DNA of 51,065 nt from Vibrio mimicus CAIM 602 (GCF_000338875.1 NZ_AOMO01000025.1:1-51065), one strand, 5' to 3'; positions 25,597 through 34,480 are shown, counted from the stretch's first letter. Translations and numbers: made by a program. The notes: generated by a model from the sequence alone, not told the origin.

Positions 25597-27606
25597 CTAT
25601 TTACAGTGTAAATTACTAAGCAGAGTCAACATATCCGCTCGCAGTGTTTGTTCGACCTGTCGTTTGCCATTTAACTGAAATTGCTCAGCACACTGTGCCC
25701 AACTTTTGCGTTGAAGAATTTTACCGATCAGTAGAGGCGAAGGAATGTGCGGTGTTGAAGTCGCTACATCCACTAACCAAGCAAATAACCACACCGCGAC
25801 GCTCTCATAATTCGCGCCACCCTGTGCATAGCGTTCAATCAAGGCCGGAGACTGAAATTGGCTGTGGGGTTGAACACAATACGGCAGCAACTGCTGAACA
25901 ATTTCTGGCTCTAACGGTTGCAGTGAATCGCTGAGTTCAAAAATCCAATGCGCGCTGAACTGCTGCTGAGCTTGCTCTAACCATGTAAGTTCATCACAGC
26001 GCACCATCAAAATGGAGTAGCAGCCACTGGCTTGATCTCGATGCGAACCAAATTTGACTGGAACAAAATTATTCGTTAACCAGAAAGGAAGCAAATCCTC
26101 GCTCACTCCGAAGCTGGTGGCGTAGTAATCCGCGTGATGCTGTTCAGTGAATTGATTGAGTAACTGGCTGCCAATACCTTCACGCTGGCAATCCGGATGA
26201 ACAGCAATTCTTAACACGCGGTAACAAGACTGATGCGCCGCCTCTGCAATCCCTAATTGATTCGCCAAGGTCACAGGCGCTAAATGCCCTTTAGGGCGAC
26301 GAGTGCCAAGCTGAATCGCTTCAATCAAGGCTTCATCCAACTCCCCTTCCTTAACAGCAAGCAGGCAACCCACACACCGCTCAGCACGATACGCAACAAA
26401 AAGCGTCATCGCTTCATCATTAAGTAACGAGAACAAATCATTCGGAGAAGTTTGATAGTGCGCATTTACCAGTAACGCAAACACTTCCGCTAAACGCTCG
26501 GGCTGCTGGACACAGTCGGTTTTGGTGAGACAAACAAACTTAAGTGGCTCAGTTCGTTCAACAGTAAGCTCAGGTAACTCACTTTGCAGCAGAAAAACTC
26601 GGTTTTGCCATTGTTCAAGTGCATCGCCCGCTGCCCAGCGAATGGGTTGATCAAGGTGCAGTGCGCGCATCTGTGGACGCTGTGTGTGCAACCACTGTTG
26701 AAATTTGAGGGAGAAGCCACGTCCGCAGCCTTCATAACCATGAATCGTCGAAGAGAAAACGATGCGGTGATATTTATCCACCAGACGTTTTAGCAATGGC
26801 AAAGGAAGCGCGGCGGCTTCATCAACCAGCAATAAATCACATTCCGGCTGAGTACGAAGCAGTTCGTCAGGCGCAATAAAACTCAGCGTTGAATTCTCCC
26901 ACTGCATATGGCCACGTTTCGCATTGGCTTGGGTAAGTTTGCGCTGCGCATGAATAAACAGAGGATCAACGGATGCTAACGCAGGAGCTGTCACTAAAAT
27001 CCGCACTGAACGCGACTGCATGAGTTCAGCCGCTGCGATACCGAGCGCGCTGGTTTTTCCACGCCCACGATCGGCCGTTAACACTAATGGACGTTTACGA
27101 TGTCCGGTTACGACTTTGATGATGCTCTCAATCGCGAGTTCCTGCTGCGCATAGCTCATTTCAGGTAATGCGATCACACTCTGAGGCAATGGTGGGATCC
27201 CTTGAGGACTAATCACCAACAACTCATCCAATGCTTTTTCCAGCCAAATACGAGCTTCTTGTTGAAGTGAACTCGCCTCTCCCGTAACAATCAGGATCCC
27301 ACTACCGGCTAATGTACCCAGTGAAGCATTAAAACTATTGGCATCCCAACCTTGGGTTAAATCGCAGATTAACAGTTGGCATTCTTTACCCAACCACTGC
27401 TGACCTTGGCGATAGTCGACACAAGTCACACCATCTAACTCAGTATCGCCTAACATAAATACCGATTGATTGGCAAAGTGGCTGATCAGTGGTTTTAGCG
27501 TACTGTGCAACCATGGTGTATCACCACGTAACCAGCATCCGAAGCGGGTGTTTTGCTGTTGGGCCAGTTGCTGAAGTTGCAATAAGTAGGTGAGTGGCTG
27601 AGTCAT
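25597..27606 (-). CDS. tmcA: tRNA(Met) cytidine acetyltransferase TmcA
   Basis: This 669-residue protein has the expected three-part layout. The N-terminal domain is followed by an RNA-helicase-like ATPase, with Walker A TADRGRGKTSALG (about 178-190) and Walker B LLLVDEAAALPL. A GNAT acetyltransferase domain has the acetyl-CoA motif CQREGIGSQLLNQF, and a C-terminal tRNA-binding tail ends the protein. It acetylates the wobble cytidine of elongator tRNA-Met. The gene stands alone. Its last four codons (Leu-His-Cys-Lys) are formed by a parS2 palindrome. Confidence 0.95.
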   Translation of the reverse strand: MTQPLTYLLQLQQLAQQQNTRFGCWLRGDTPWLHSTLKPLISHFANQSVFMLGDTELDGVTCVDYRQGQQWLGKECQLLICDLTQGWDANSFNASLGTLAGSGILIVTGEASSLQQEARIWLEKALDELLVISPQGIPPLPQSVIALPEMSYAQQELAIESIIKVVTGHRKRPLVLTADRGRGKTSALGIAAAELMQSRSVRILVTAPALASVDPLFIHAQRKLTQANAKRGHMQWENSTLSFIAPDELLRTQPECDLLLVDEAAALPLPLLKRLVDKYHRIVFSSTIHGYEGCGRGFSLKFQQWLHTQRPQMRALHLDQPIRWAAGDALEQWQNRVFLLQSELPELTVERTEPLKFVCLTKTDCVQQPERLAEVFALLVNAHYQTSPNDLFSLLNDEAMTLFVAYRAERCVGCLLAVKEGELDEALIEAIQLGTRRPKGHLAPVTLANQLGIAEAAHQSCYRVLRIAVHPDCQREGIGSQLLNQFTEQHHADYYATSFGVSEDLLPFWLTNNFVPVKFGSHRDQASGCYSILMVRCDELTWLEQAQQQFSAHWIFELSDSLQPLEPEIVQQLLPYCVQPHSQFQSPALIERYAQGGANYESVAVWLFAWLVDVATSTPHIPSPLLIGKILQRKSWAQCAEQFQLNGKRQVEQTLRADMLTLLSNLHCK
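25600..25612. other. parS2-type centromere site 3, inside the end of tmcA
   Basis: Perfect TTTACA-N-TGTAAA (N = G). It starts directly before the tmcA stop codon in plus-strand order and encodes the C-terminal residues of TmcA on the minus strand. The other four copies in the window are intergenic. Confidence 0.88.
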
Positions 27607-27826
27607 AACAAGCGATATCCCGAAAATGATGCATCATGTTAGCACAAGCAACACTGATCGCTGTAACGCCTTGAAACACATCACAAGGAATGCAGTTCTT
27701 TGTTAATAGAAGGCTAAAATATTTTTTCTTAACGACAAATTATATTTGCTTTATCCTAACAAAGAATTCACTAATTATGCACTCGAATCCCGGCATTGGG
27801 CTGGGCTAAAAAGGAATCAAAATGCA

Positions 27827-28858
27827 ATGAAAACTTTCATTAAAGGATTGGTACTTTCTGCAGTCGTTGCCTCTTCTCAGGTTTATGCCGAGCAAACTCT
27901 TAACGTTTACGCGTGGGGTGGCTATTTACCAGAAAAGTCGCTCAAAGCTTTTGAACAACAAGAAGGCGTTACCATTAACTATTCAACCTTTGAGAATAAT
28001 GAGTCAATGTACACAAAACTCAAACTTCTGAAAGGCACTGGTTACGATGTCGTGTTTGCGTCAGCTTATTTTATCGAAAAGATGGGTCGCGAAGGGCTGC
28101 TAGCAGAAATCGATCATAACCAAATCCCGAACATGAAAGATGCAATGCCAACGGTTCTCGGTTTAGCACACGATCCTCAAAACAAATATTCGCTGCCATA
28201 CATTTGGGGTATTACTGGTCTTTACTACAACTCTGCCCTACTGCCTAACGGCATCACCAAATGGGCTGATCTGTGGGATAAGCAATACGAACAGCAAGTT
28301 ATGCTGATCGACGATATTCGTGACGTTTTTGGTATGGCGCTTAAGCTTAATGGTTTTAGCATCAACACCAAAAATGAAGATGAAATCAAGAAAGCATACG
28401 AATCTCTGGTAGCGTTGAAAAATAACGTTCTGCTGTATAACTCAGACGCACCACATGTTCCTTATGTATCAGGTGAAGCGACACTGGGTATGCAATGGAA
28501 CGGTAACGCGTATCAAGGCCAAGTTGAAATGCCTGAGCTGAAATTCGTCATGCCTGAAGAAGGTGCGGTACTGTGGATGGATAACTTCACCATCCCTTCT
28601 GGCAGCAAAAACATCTCGTTGGCACACAAGTTTGTGAATTTCATGTACCAACCAGAAAACCAAGCTGAAATCGTGAAAAGCTTAGGCTACGCTTCAGCAA
28701 CCAATGGTGGCCGAGCTCTCCTACCGCCAGAGTTGCGTGATAACCCAACCATCTTCCCGTCTGAAGAAGACATGAAGAAAGGCGAATTTACTAATGATGT
28801 AGGCCCAGAAACTCTGGCGATCTACGAAAAATACTGGCAGCGTCTAAGAAACCAATAA
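27827..28858 (+). CDS. potD: PotD/PotF-like polyamine-binding periplasmic protein
   Basis: This 343-residue protein has a signal peptide (MKTFIKGLVLSAVVASSQVYA) and a type II periplasmic binding fold of the polyamine family. Visible blocks are LNVYAWGGYLPEKSLKAFEQQ, YDVVFASAYFIEKM, PYIWGITGLYYN, LIDDIRDVFGMALKLNG and LWMDNFTIPSGSKN. It should bind spermidine, putrescine or a derivative. No permease or ATPase gene is adjacent, so it either feeds another operon's transporter or acts as a sensor subunit, as NspS does in V. cholerae. I chose the ATG at 27827 with AAGGAATC upstream. Confidence 0.88.
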   Translation: MKTFIKGLVLSAVVASSQVYAEQTLNVYAWGGYLPEKSLKAFEQQEGVTINYSTFENNESMYTKLKLLKGTGYDVVFASAYFIEKMGREGLLAEIDHNQIPNMKDAMPTVLGLAHDPQNKYSLPYIWGITGLYYNSALLPNGITKWADLWDKQYEQQVMLIDDIRDVFGMALKLNGFSINTKNEDEIKKAYESLVALKNNVLLYNSDAPHVPYVSGEATLGMQWNGNAYQGQVEMPELKFVMPEEGAVLWMDNFTIPSGSKNISLAHKFVNFMYQPENQAEIVKSLGYASATNGGRALLPPELRDNPTIFPSEEDMKKGEFTNDVGPETLAIYEKYWQRLRNQ

Positions 28859-28878
28859 GACTTCGCGCCAAAAACGCA

Positions 28879-28908
28879 CAAAGCCCGCATTAAGCGGGCT
28901 TTGTTATT
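28879..28908 (+). terminator. Terminator between potD and parB2
   Basis: Ten-bp perfect stem (CAAAGCCCGC / GCGGGCTTTG) with loop ATTAA and a short TTATT tail. It lies between the convergent ends of the PotD-like gene and parB2. Confidence 0.85.
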
Positions 28909-28919
28909 AGAGAAAGCGA

Positions 28920-29891
28920 TTAATTCAGTTTGCGCTGTACAAAATCCAGAATGTCTTGCATCAGATCATCATCAATTTTCTTCAGATTCAGCACTAAATT
29001 GCTGCCTTTACGCGCATAGCTTGCACGACCTTTAATCAACTCCACTTTAGGCGTTTCATTGCGTTTCGGTGGCAGAACATCTTGGATCCAGCTTTCGATG
29101 GTTTCCGTCACATCTTTCGTAATACGTGCAACACCTTGAGCTTGAGAACGCTGCCAAACGAAGCCATTGGTTTGATGGCATTTCGCCAGTAATTGCTCAC
29201 GCTGAGCCTCATTCAACTCATTAAATTGCTTGTGCAATTTCACGATAGTTGGACGCCCTAACTCAACCACACTGGGATAAGCTTGCAGAAGCTCCAGCGG
29301 CAGTGCTGCCGCTTTTAATGCACCACTAACCAAAGCTTCGCTGCACTGGAACATTTTCGCGAGTGCTTTTTGATCTTCCGCTTCACCGCTATCGAGCTTA
29401 GCCTGCATCTCTTTACCTTTTTCATACAGAGAAAGAGGTTTATGAGCATTCGCGACATCAGACAGAAACTTAGCATGTTCAGCATTAATGTTTTCTGCAA
29501 CGTAAACCAGAAACTCTTTGCCGGCCAAGATACAAGACATTCTGCGTCGGCTACCATCGAGAACCTCAATCTTACCCTCAGCTGTCTTACGGCCAACAGC
29601 CGGGTACTGCTGACCACGTTCGCGCAAGGTTGTCAGCACATCGGATAGTGCATGCTCAGTCAAGAAAGCCTGTTCACGGGCATTCTGAGCAAATACGACA
29701 GTCTTTTCAGCGACTTCCTGTGCGGGAATACGCACCAGTTCGAATGTAACGATCTCTTCACCAGCAACAGCCAGTTCAATCATTTGTGCTTGCGCTTTCG
29801 CAGCCGATTGAGCTTCCGCAGGCGTGGTAGCGCGGCGTTTATCCGCCTTCCCAAAAAGTTTTGCATTGAGTTCAGAAGTTTTAATTGCCAT
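28920..29891 (-). CDS. parB2: Chromosome 2 partition protein ParB2
   Basis: This 323-residue ParB has the N-terminal ParB box region (VFAQNAREQAFLT), the central DGSRRRMSCILAG block and a helix-turn-helix region around LAKMFQCSEALVSGALKAA. The C-terminal dimerisation domain ends the protein. It binds parS2 palindromes and stimulates ParA2. The gene lies 7 bases after parA2 in one operon. It is of the plasmid-like type Ia class (large ParA, P1/P7-like), unlike the chromosome 1 type. Confidence 0.94.
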   Translation of the reverse strand: MAIKTSELNAKLFGKADKRRATTPAEAQSAAKAQAQMIELAVAGEEIVTFELVRIPAQEVAEKTVVFAQNAREQAFLTEHALSDVLTTLRERGQQYPAVGRKTAEGKIEVLDGSRRRMSCILAGKEFLVYVAENINAEHAKFLSDVANAHKPLSLYEKGKEMQAKLDSGEAEDQKALAKMFQCSEALVSGALKAAALPLELLQAYPSVVELGRPTIVKLHKQFNELNEAQREQLLAKCHQTNGFVWQRSQAQGVARITKDVTETIESWIQDVLPPKRNETPKVELIKGRASYARKGSNLVLNLKKIDDDLMQDILDFVQRKLN

Positions 29892-29898
29892 AAGTTAC

Positions 29899-31116
29899 TT
29901 ACCCCTGATTAAGTGAAGGCCAATGAGAATGAAGTACGCGTTCTAGCTCTAATGCGCTTTTCTGAACGGCATCCTGAGCGGTGGCTAGCGTTTTTTTGCC
30001 GCCTTCAAAGTCGTTAACGGTCAAATCAAACACTGTGCTGTAGGTATCTGCACAAGTTTCAAAAGCACGGCTACGTGGGATAGTGGCCATCATCACTTGA
30101 TCGCCTAACAAGTAGTTCATTTCGGTCAGTACCGATACTTGTTTCTTGTTGTCATCCTCAAACATAGTCGGCATCAAACGAACAAATTCTAGCCCTTTCC
30201 AATCTTCAGGGAACATTTCATAAACCGTCGGTAAATGCTGGAAGAAGTTCACTGTTGAAGCCCAGTCCAATCGTTTCGCCGCACATGGGATCAGTAAAGC
30301 ATTCGATGCGTACATAGCATTCCACACCAGTGGATCAACGTGTGGACCAGTATCAATCATGATGATGTCAAAATCGTCTGAAATCTTGTCGATCAGCTTC
30401 TCTTTAAGCAAACGAACGATATCTAATGATTGATTTTGCGATAAATATTGCCACGCTTCTGCATTGAACATGGCATCTTCAGGAAACGCAGAAATGGTTT
30501 TCAAGTTTGGATACTGCGTCGGCAACATCACGTTCTTGCGTAAGAAATCAGCGTCTACTTGCACGTCATCTGGCACGTTATCCAACATAATATCGACTGC
30601 TGAATAGATATTGGTGTGCTCAGCTAGGCTGATTTGTGGATTCAAAAATAAACGCAGTGAGCCTTGCGGATCCAAGTCAATCAGGCAGATACGGTAGCGT
30701 TTATCTAAATTGAGTGCCAAGCAAGCGGCTAAATGCACTGCTGTCATCGACTTGCCTGTACCACCCTTTTGGTTTTGCACATTGATGATCCAAGGCTTGT
30801 TGTCGTTGTTCTTCTTACGCTCATGAAACTTAGGAACGCCCGCCGCATCCATCAGCATATGTGCTTCGGAAAGAGAGATAGAGTAGTGGTTAGCGTTATT
30901 TTTAGTAAATTGATGCCCCGCTTCTTCCATCTTCGCAATCGCTTCATCCAGCTTGCGACGAGTTAAACCTGAACGAGTTTCCATCAGTGCTTTTGACATC
31001 GGAGGAAAATGCTCATCACGGCGCTCCTCTAATACAATCTCAATACGATCAGCCTGCACTTGTTGGGTCAGTTGTGCAAGCTGGTAGAGATTCTCTATCG
31101 TTTGTTCTCTTTTCAT
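29899..31116 (-). CDS. parA2: Chromosome 2 partition ATPase ParA2
   Basis: This 405-residue type Ia ParA has an N-terminal winged-helix region (about residues 1-100, used by plasmid ParAs for autorepression). The deviant Walker A motif is KGGTGKSMTAVHLA, switch I has LIDLDPQGSLRLFL and Walker B is IIMIDTGPH. It forms DNA-bound gradients that move ParB2-parS2 complexes toward the cell pole. I chose the ATG at 31116; a TTG two codons earlier is possible. A parS2 site lies in its upstream region at 31336-31348. Confidence 0.95.
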   Translation of the reverse strand: MKREQTIENLYQLAQLTQQVQADRIEIVLEERRDEHFPPMSKALMETRSGLTRRKLDEAIAKMEEAGHQFTKNNANHYSISLSEAHMLMDAAGVPKFHERKKNNDNKPWIINVQNQKGGTGKSMTAVHLAACLALNLDKRYRICLIDLDPQGSLRLFLNPQISLAEHTNIYSAVDIMLDNVPDDVQVDADFLRKNVMLPTQYPNLKTISAFPEDAMFNAEAWQYLSQNQSLDIVRLLKEKLIDKISDDFDIIMIDTGPHVDPLVWNAMYASNALLIPCAAKRLDWASTVNFFQHLPTVYEMFPEDWKGLEFVRLMPTMFEDDNKKQVSVLTEMNYLLGDQVMMATIPRSRAFETCADTYSTVFDLTVNDFEGGKKTLATAQDAVQKSALELERVLHSHWPSLNQG

Positions 31117-31335
31117 TGCCAATTTCCGTTATTAGGGCTTAAAACCAATTGTACAGCATAGATTACTTAAAACAACAAAAAGGTGAACGTAAAACTATGA
31201 ATTAAAATCACACATATTGGACTCTTAACAGAAAATTGATATCAAATGAACAAAAGAACTCATCAAAAATAGTTTTCGATAAGAAGGTAATGCGTCAAAA
31301 ACGGTTATAAATTTAAAATATTACAACGTCACTTA

Positions 31336-31348
31336 TTTACAATGTAAA
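31336..31348. other. parS2-type centromere site 4, upstream of parA2
   Basis: Perfect TTTACA-N-TGTAAA (N = A), 220 bp upstream of the parA2 start and about 650 bp from the iteron array. It is the parS2 copy closest to the origin. Confidence 0.9.
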
Positions 31349-31399
31349 GTAAGGATAAATATGTATAGCAATGACAATATACGGAACGATTAAATACAG

Positions 31400-31978
31400 C
31401 CACTAACTTACGGTTAATGCTATTTACATTTCGATTACTCTTCAAATTAAGCCAAAAGTCTACACTGAGAGGAAATCCATCATGTTTCCAGCAGCCCCGA
31501 AACGATGATCAAGAGAAACATCATGATCATGCTTCCGAACAAAATCAAAGAATATGGAAAGATGATCAAGAGAGTATCAGCTCTAGAAATAGGTTAAATA
31601 TGATCCTTCATTGATGATCCTTTTGCGGATCGATGATCAAGAGTTCTGTCAGCACGGAAGCATGTAAATTTTCCATACTTTTACGGGCAATGTCAGATAG
31701 AGAAAGGCTTCTGGCTCTAATAGGCTTGAAATCCCCGACACAAAAAGAGATGGGTCTTAATGAGATACGCAAACTTACAACCATGATCATGCTTTCGTAA
31801 CGAGCAAAACTCTTCAATAGAGGCAAAGCGGTGAATGTGCATTGTCCATTTGACATCAAATCAGAGAGTATTCTAAAAAATTGCTTAATATTAAGCCTGC
31901 TCTTGATCATCTTTCCGAAACGAAAGTGGCTCTGTATGAGTGGAACCAACCGTAAATTACGCAATAACAAATAGGTTC
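31400..31978. promoter_or_regulatory. rctA: rctA/inc negative regulatory region of oriCII
   Basis: Contains TGATCA-centred motifs outside the regular array. CTCTTGATCAT-type copies lie on the minus strand at 31505-31516, 31562-31573 and 31633-31644, and one on the plus strand at 31900-31910. TGATCATGCTTYC-type copies lie near 31524 and 31784. A 17-bp sequence at 31556-31572 recurs inverted at 31900-31916. TTACGG-containing elements are at 31408, 31681 and (inverted) 31950. In V. cholerae this region binds RctB through 12-mer and 39-mer sites and restrains initiation. I cannot fix the exact 39-mer boundaries by eye. Confidence 0.65.
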
Positions 31979-31987
31979 TGTGGATAA
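31979..31987 (-). other. DnaA box of oriCII
   Basis: TGTGGATAA, which is TTATCCACA on the minus strand and a perfect consensus DnaA box. It lies 15 bp before the first iteron, where the origin is known to need DnaA. Confidence 0.93.
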
Positions 31988-32002
31988 ACTGTGTGACTAC
32001 CT

Positions 32003-32128
32003 TGATCATGCTTAGCGCATGCCTTTGATCATAGGTGCGATCGTCATATGATCATGCTTTAGGAAAAAAATGATCATGCTTTCGATCTGGCATTGATCAT
32101 GGTTTCAATACCCCTATGATCATGCTTC
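32003..32128 (+). repeat. Array of six RctB-binding iterons (12-mers)
   Basis: Six copies of TGATCATGCTTT-like sequence with TGATCA starting at 32003, 32026, 32049, 32071, 32094 and 32117. Spacings are 23, 23, 22, 23 and 23 bp, close to two helical turns, so all lie on one face of the DNA. Each has a GATC Dam site, which fits the known need for methylated iterons in RctB binding. The second copy is the most divergent after TGATCAT. Confidence 0.95.
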
Positions 32129-32139
32129 TGACGCGATAA

Positions 32140-32280
32140 AAATAATTCGCTTATATTACATAATGTTAGAGCAGAATTCGCACTCAGATCATTAGATCAC
32201 TCTAATCATAATTAATCATTTAAATCAGAAAGATCAGTTATTTAAAAACAACAAATTTTTCTTTATTTATGATCTCTTTT
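32140..32280. other. AT-rich DNA unwinding element with ATCA repeats
   Basis: Strongly AT-rich stretch downstream of the iterons. ATCA occurs at 32188, 32196, 32205, 32215, 32224 and 32233, i.e. every 8-10 nt, all on the same strand. The position and repeat fit the region where RctB is reported to hold single-stranded DNA during opening. Confidence 0.85.
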
Positions 32281-32298
32281 TCTTTATTCTCGTGGAAC

Positions 32299-32336
32299 TA
32301 TAGTGATATTACGGTAAGTGTGATACGGATCTAACC
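32299..32336 (+). promoter_or_regulatory. rctB promoter with TTACGG element
   Basis: A -10-like TATAGT at 32299-32304 is followed by TTACGG at 32309-32314. The latter resembles elements in the rctA region and may be the truncated 39-mer through which RctB represses its own gene. No good -35 is visible, and there is no strong Shine-Dalgarno before the ATG at 32337. Confidence 0.5.
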
Positions 32337-34313
32337 ATGAGCTCAGAAGAAAAACTCTTGATCAAGTTGCCAAGAACTCACAAAGATGGTCATCTTTTTG
32401 AAGTCTCTGAAGCAGCAATTGACTGGATTGAACAGTATCAACACTTCAAAGGTGTGACTAAAAGTATCGTTGAATTATTGAATCTCATCTCATTGCGTGG
32501 ATTACGCAGCAAAGATGGATTAGTTTCTACGACAGAGTTGATTGATGCCACTGATGGTCAATTGACCCGTGCGGCAATCCAACAGCGCTTAAGAGCCGCG
32601 GTGGCTACTGGGTTATTTAAACAAATACCGGTTCGATTTGAAGAAGGGTTAGCAGGTAAAACCATGCTGCATCGCTTCATCAATCCTAATCAATTGATCT
32701 CAGTACTAGGATCAACCAGTTTAGTTACTGAGTCTGTAAAACAAAGCGAAAAGCAAAAACGTTCCAAAGCTTTAGCACAGACTCAAGTCAATCAACGTTT
32801 GTTGCATGAACATGGCTTAAATACGCCACCAGCAATGAAAGATGAATCCGAGCAATTTGTTGTCTCACCGACCAACTGGGCTGGGATCATTGATCAAGCG
32901 TTAGCGCCACCTCGCACACGTAAAAGTTACCAAAAGTCCATGGTGTCTATTTCTGGCACGCGCGCGGTGATTGAAACGCGATCGTCAAAAAATATAATGA
33001 CCGTTGATGATCTGATGACCTTGTTTGCGTTGTTTACTTTGACTGTTCAATACCATGATCATCATCAAGACGATTATCATTTCAACGCAAAACAAGCACC
33101 GAATAAAACACCACTCTACATCACGGATATTCTGTCCTTACGTGGTAAAAAAGACAGTGGGCCTGCGCGCGATTCGATCCGTGACAGTATTGATCGCATT
33201 GAATTTACCGATTTTCAGTTGCATGAACTGACTGGCCGCTGGCTCAGTGAGAACATGCCTGAAGGTTTTAAGAGTGATCGTTTCCGGTTTTTAGCTCGCA
33301 CCATCACCGCTTCAGAAGAAGCTCCTGTTGAGGGAAGCGATGGCGAGATCCGGATCAAACCCAACCTGTACATTTTGGTGTGGGAACCCTCATTTTTTGA
33401 AGAACTGCTAACGCGTGACTACTTCTTCTTGTTTCCACCGGAAATCCTGAAGCAACACACTTTAGTCTTCCAGCTTTACTCGTACTTCCGTAGCCGTATG
33501 TCACGTCGTCATACTGATGTGATGCTGCTCAGTGAATTGAATCAAAAACTGGCAAGAAACATTGAATGGCGTCGTTTTTCAATGGATCTGATCCGTGAGC
33601 TTCGCCGTCTTTCAGAAGGGAAGGGGAGTGAGGATCTGTTTGTCGTCAACCTGTGGGGTTATCACCTCACGGTCACCACAGTGCAAGAAAAAGGCAAAGT
33701 GGTTGATTACCAAGTGGATATCAAATGCGATGTGGAAGAAGTACTGCGTTACTCTCGTGCGAAAACCACTAACGCAGGCAAACGCAATATGGCTCCAACC
33801 TTGCCAAACCCACTTCGTAACGAGTTAGTTTCTAAACAAAAGTTGGCTGAGCTTTCGAGCATTATTGACGGTGAGTTTGAACCTATCCAGCGTAAAGCGC
33901 CGTCACCACGAGGACGATTGGGCCGCCGTGTGAAACTGCGTAAACATCTGGTTGAGATCAATGCTGACGAGATAACCATTACCTTATCTCGTTATACCTC
34001 TTCAGAGGCGCTAGAACGTAGTATAACGGCTTTAGCTGCAATGACTGGGCATGCCCCTTCATCCATCAAAGAAGAGTGCGTAGAGCTGATTGACAAGCTT
34101 GATTGGCTGCGTGTCGAAAATGATGTGATCCAATATGAGACCCTGAGTAAGCTGTTGGAGCTGTATAATGGTCAAAATGAGAGCAAACACCTTTCGATCG
34201 AGAAACTGATCGCCGGTTTAGCTGTGCGCCGTAAAGTGTGCAAAATGGTTCAGGATGGCCATGTTGACGAAACCGTGTACCGTGCTTTGGATGAAATGGC
34301 TGCTGGGGTTTAA
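32337..34313 (+). CDS. rctB: Chromosome 2 replication initiator RctB
   Basis: This 658-residue protein is the Vibrionaceae-specific initiator of chromosome 2, and the length matches the family. The winged-helix domains that bind iterons occupy the central part, and a basic segment (KAPSPRGRLGRRVKLRKH, about 520-537) starts the C-terminal regulatory part. RctB binds the methylated 12-mers as a monomer to open the origin and the 39-mers to inhibit it. The gene's position next to the six-iteron array and its unusual initiator identity place the window on a secondary Vibrio chromosome. Confidence 0.97.
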   Translation: MSSEEKLLIKLPRTHKDGHLFEVSEAAIDWIEQYQHFKGVTKSIVELLNLISLRGLRSKDGLVSTTELIDATDGQLTRAAIQQRLRAAVATGLFKQIPVRFEEGLAGKTMLHRFINPNQLISVLGSTSLVTESVKQSEKQKRSKALAQTQVNQRLLHEHGLNTPPAMKDESEQFVVSPTNWAGIIDQALAPPRTRKSYQKSMVSISGTRAVIETRSSKNIMTVDDLMTLFALFTLTVQYHDHHQDDYHFNAKQAPNKTPLYITDILSLRGKKDSGPARDSIRDSIDRIEFTDFQLHELTGRWLSENMPEGFKSDRFRFLARTITASEEAPVEGSDGEIRIKPNLYILVWEPSFFEELLTRDYFFLFPPEILKQHTLVFQLYSYFRSRMSRRHTDVMLLSELNQKLARNIEWRRFSMDLIRELRRLSEGKGSEDLFVVNLWGYHLTVTTVQEKGKVVDYQVDIKCDVEEVLRYSRAKTTNAGKRNMAPTLPNPLRNELVSKQKLAELSSIIDGEFEPIQRKAPSPRGRLGRRVKLRKHLVEINADEITITLSRYTSSEALERSITALAAMTGHAPSSIKEECVELIDKLDWLRVENDVIQYETLSKLLELYNGQNESKHLSIEKLIAGLAVRRKVCKMVQDGHVDETVYRALDEMAAGV

Positions 34314-34450
34314 GCGCAAAATGGCGAGATTTTTGTGACTTAAACCTGACAGCAGGCTGACATTTTGCCTAATGGCCGTGGCTACACTGTTTCTCGAATA
34401 GACAACCTTTTGTCCTATCTGATGAAATTGTAGATTGGCTCATATGTTTT

Positions 34451-34480
34451 TAGCGAGTTTGAATAACTCGCTATTTTTTT
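34451..34480 (+). terminator. Terminator downstream of rctB
   Basis: Nine-bp perfect stem (TAGCGAGTT / AACTCGCTA) with a 5-base loop and seven T. It lies 137 bp after the rctB stop. Confidence 0.92.

Larger units (their letters stand above)
31117..32336. other. oriCII: replication origin and regulatory region of chromosome 2
   Basis: This 1.2-kb AT-rich stretch has no convincing protein gene. From left to right it holds the parA2 upstream region with a parS2 site, a negative-control region with scattered TGATCA motifs and TTACGG elements (31400-31978, the rctA/inc region of the literature) and a perfect DnaA box at 31979-31987. Six iterons at 32003-32128, an AT-rich unwinding region with ATCA repeats (about 32140-32280) and the rctB promoter follow. 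The order matches the known oriCII of V. cholerae. Confidence 0.93.

Noticed and set aside
31417..31614. Open frame of 65 codons on the plus strand in the rctA region
   Set aside because: Translation reads through repeated TGATCA motifs and no ribosome binding site is seen; the region is better explained as RctB-binding DNA.
31608..32009. Open frame of 133 codons on the minus strand in the origin region
   Set aside because: It runs through the DnaA box, TGATCA motifs and the first iteron, has no ribosome binding site, and its composition reflects the repeats.
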